Assembly: GCA_029857875.1 (NCBI GenBank)
Contig: JAOUGB010000158.1
Coordinates: 1-6,144, forward strand
Direction of reading: 5' to 3'
Origin: Desulfobacteraceae bacterium
GTDB lineage: Bacteria; Desulfobacterota; Desulfobacteria; Desulfobacterales; UBA11574
Length of the DNA stretch: 6,144 bases
How positions within the stretch are numbered: position 1 is the first letter of the stretch; every line of letters starts with the position of its first letter. The notes beneath the pieces are model-generated. The model did no database searches and had not been told where the DNA came from. It saw only the letters and a program-made list of their open reading frames with translations. The translations under genes were made by a program, and so were the position numbers. Of the stretch, positions 5,250 through 6,144 are shown in pieces.

Positions 5250-5618
5250 ATGGGGTCATTGAATTTTAAAAAAAGAGCGCGTTTAAAGAGAAAAAAGAGG
5301 ATCAGAAAAAATCTGGTCGGCACACAGGAACGTCCTAGACTGAGTGTTTTTCGAAGCTCAAAACATATCTACGCTCAAGTCGTTGATGATACGTATGGAC
5401 GTACTCTGGTGGCTGCATCAAGTATGGAAAAAGTAGTTAAAGAACACCCTGAATTTGAAAATAAAGTTGCCGTGGCAAGTTTTGTCGGAAAACTTATTGG
5501 TGAGAGGGCCACCAAAAAGGGTATAAGCAAGGTTGTTTTTGACCGAAATGGTTTTTTATATCACGGTCGAGTTAAAGCTCTTTCTGATGGTGCCCGTGAG
5601 ACGGGTTTAGATTTTTAG
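5250..5618 (+). CDS. rplR: 50S ribosomal protein L18
   Basis: L18, 122 residues, binds 5S rRNA with L5 and attaches it to the central protuberance. A very basic N-terminus ([16 protein letters not shown], 7-22) precedes the conserved [23 protein letters not shown] stretch (25-47). The core continues with GRTLVAASS (50-58), [39 protein letters not shown] (79-117) and GLDF at the end, all typical. Length is normal (about 117-122). ATG 5250 has only a short AAGG at 5237-5240, nine bases upstream, a weaker site than its neighbours; 21 bases separate it from rplF. Confidence 0.98.
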   Translation: MGSLNFKKRARLKRKKRIRKNLVGTQERPRLSVFRSSKHIYAQVVDDTYGRTLVAASSMEKVVKEHPEFENKVAVASFVGKLIGERATKKGISKVVFDRNGFLYHGRVKALSDGARETGLDF

Positions 5619-5668
5619 ACTTTAATGCTATTGATGCCTAATTGAAATCACAGGGTTTAGTAACACTT

Positions 5669-5690
5669 GATGACTATGGTCTGAGTCATC
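5669..5690 (+). repeat. 7-bp hairpin just upstream of the rpsE ribosome binding site
   Basis: GATGACT at 5669-5675 is the exact reverse complement of AGTCATC at 5684-5690, with an eight-base loop. It ends seven bases before AAGGAGG. There is no U-run after it. A role in setting the translation rate of S5 is possible but unproven. Confidence 0.45.
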
Positions 5691-5697
5691 CATGATG

Positions 5698-5704
5698 AAG
5701 GAGG
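5698..5704 (+). promoter_or_regulatory. Strong Shine-Dalgarno of rpsE fixing a TTG start
   Basis: AAGGAGG lies seven bases before TTG 5712. The nearby ATGs at 5692 and 5695 are in a different frame, so the TTG is the only start that fits both spacing and protein alignment. Confidence 0.88.
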
Positions 5705-5711
5705 CAGATTT

Positions 5712-6144
5712 TTGTTCAAACAGGATAAAGGCGAAAATCAGTTAATTGATAAGGTTGTTTACATTAACCGTGTTGCAAAGGTTGTCAAGGGAGGACGCAG
5801 GTTCAGCTTCAGCGCAATCGTTGTGGTTGGTGATGGCGAAGGAAGCGTTGGCTACGGACTTGGAAAGGCCGGTGAAGTACCTGAAGCAATTCGCAAAGGT
5901 ATAGAGAAAGCTAAAAAGAACATGGTCAAAATACCTTTGGTTAATGAGACGATACCTTATGTCGTTGTCGGAAAATATGGTGCCGGCCGCGTTCTGTTAA
6001 AACCTGCTTCCAAAGGTACCGGCCTTATCGCGGGCGGAGCTGTTCGAGCTGTGCTGGAAGCCGCAGGTATTCAGAATATTCTGACAAAGTGTATGGGGTC
6101 TCATAATCCTCACAATGTCGTTAAGGCTACTATTGAAGGTCTTT
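5712..6144 (+). CDS. rpsE: 30S ribosomal protein S5, N-terminal part (TTG start, 3' end outside window)
   Basis: The first 144 codons of S5, which sits at the mRNA entry of the 30S and contributes to decoding accuracy and spectinomycin sensitivity. From TTG 5712 the protein reads [21 protein letters not shown] and enters the double-stranded-RNA-binding-like domain: [21 protein letters not shown] (24-44), [25 protein letters not shown] (47-71). The second domain has the glycine-rich [26 protein letters not shown] (95-120), then [16 protein letters not shown] at the window edge. The VKGGRRF loop at 25-31, where spectinomycin-resistance changes are known in E. coli, has no deletion. Roughly 20 C-terminal residues are missing because the window ends, judging from the usual 160-170. 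It was recognised by translating the 3' end of the window directly. Confidence 0.97.
   Translation, partial: MFKQDKGENQLIDKVVYINRVAKVVKGGRRFSFSAIVVVGDGEGSVGYGLGKAGEVPEAIRKGIEKAKKNMVKIPLVNETIPYVVVGKYGAGRVLLKPASKGTGLIAGGAVRAVLEAAGIQNILTKCMGSHNPHNVVKATIEGL

Larger units (their letters stand above)
5619..5711 (+). other. rplR-rpsE spacer with hairpin and strong ribosome binding site
   Basis: A 93-base gap without a credible ORF. It contains the 7-bp inverted repeat at 5669-5690 and the rpsE Shine-Dalgarno AAGGAGG at 5698-5704. ATGs at 5692 and 5695 are out of frame with rpsE. Confidence 0.55.

Noticed and set aside
1..6144. Hidden novel system or horizontally acquired insert
   Set aside because: All coding space is accounted for by canonical r-protein genes in canonical order, without frameshift, fusion, insertion or composition break that I can see.

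Overview
This window is an uninterrupted stretch of the bacterial S10-spc ribosomal protein cluster. All genes are on the + strand, in the classical order: rplB (3' end only), rpsS, rplV, rpsC, rplP, rpmC, rpsQ | rplN, rplX, rplE, rpsN (zinc type), rpsH, rplF, rplR, rpsE (5' part only). The bar marks the place where the S10 and spc operons meet in E. coli; here it is a 153-base gene-free spacer. I see no insertion, mobile element, tRNA, CRISPR array or non-ribosomal gene, and no gene-free stretch reaches 300 bases.

The organism is most likely a deltaproteobacterium in the broad sense (Desulfobacterota, sulfate-reducer-like). This rests on the character of the S3, L16 and L2 proteins, the four-cysteine S14 and L24, the moderately A+T-rich coding DNA, and strong GGAGG-type ribosome binding sites combined with TTG starts. 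It is a family-resemblance judgement from memory, not a database result.

Layout: 1-2461 carries the S10 half, with genes mostly 0-30 bases apart except for 75 bases before rplP. Positions 2462-2614 are an A+T-rich spacer holding two perfect 10-bp inverted repeats. From 2615 to the end is the spc half, with 93-base spacers before rpsH and before rpsE, each containing a small hairpin. Three starts are TTG (rpsC, rpsN, rpsE), all with strong Shine-Dalgarno sequences. Two genes, rpsN and rpsH, have a tempting upstream in-frame ATG that actually overlaps the Shine-Dalgarno, so I place their starts 12 bases further in.

Together the genes supply subunit proteins of both ribosomal subunits: 16S binders S17, S8, S5, S19, S3 and S14; 23S binders L2, L22, L16, L29, L14, L24 and L6; and the 5S rRNA binders L5 and L18. 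Co-transcription and translational coupling would keep them stoichiometric. The window is conserved housekeeping sequence, and I do not see evidence of a previously undescribed system. The observations worth a second look are the structured spacers, the start-codon pattern and a few residue-level variations.
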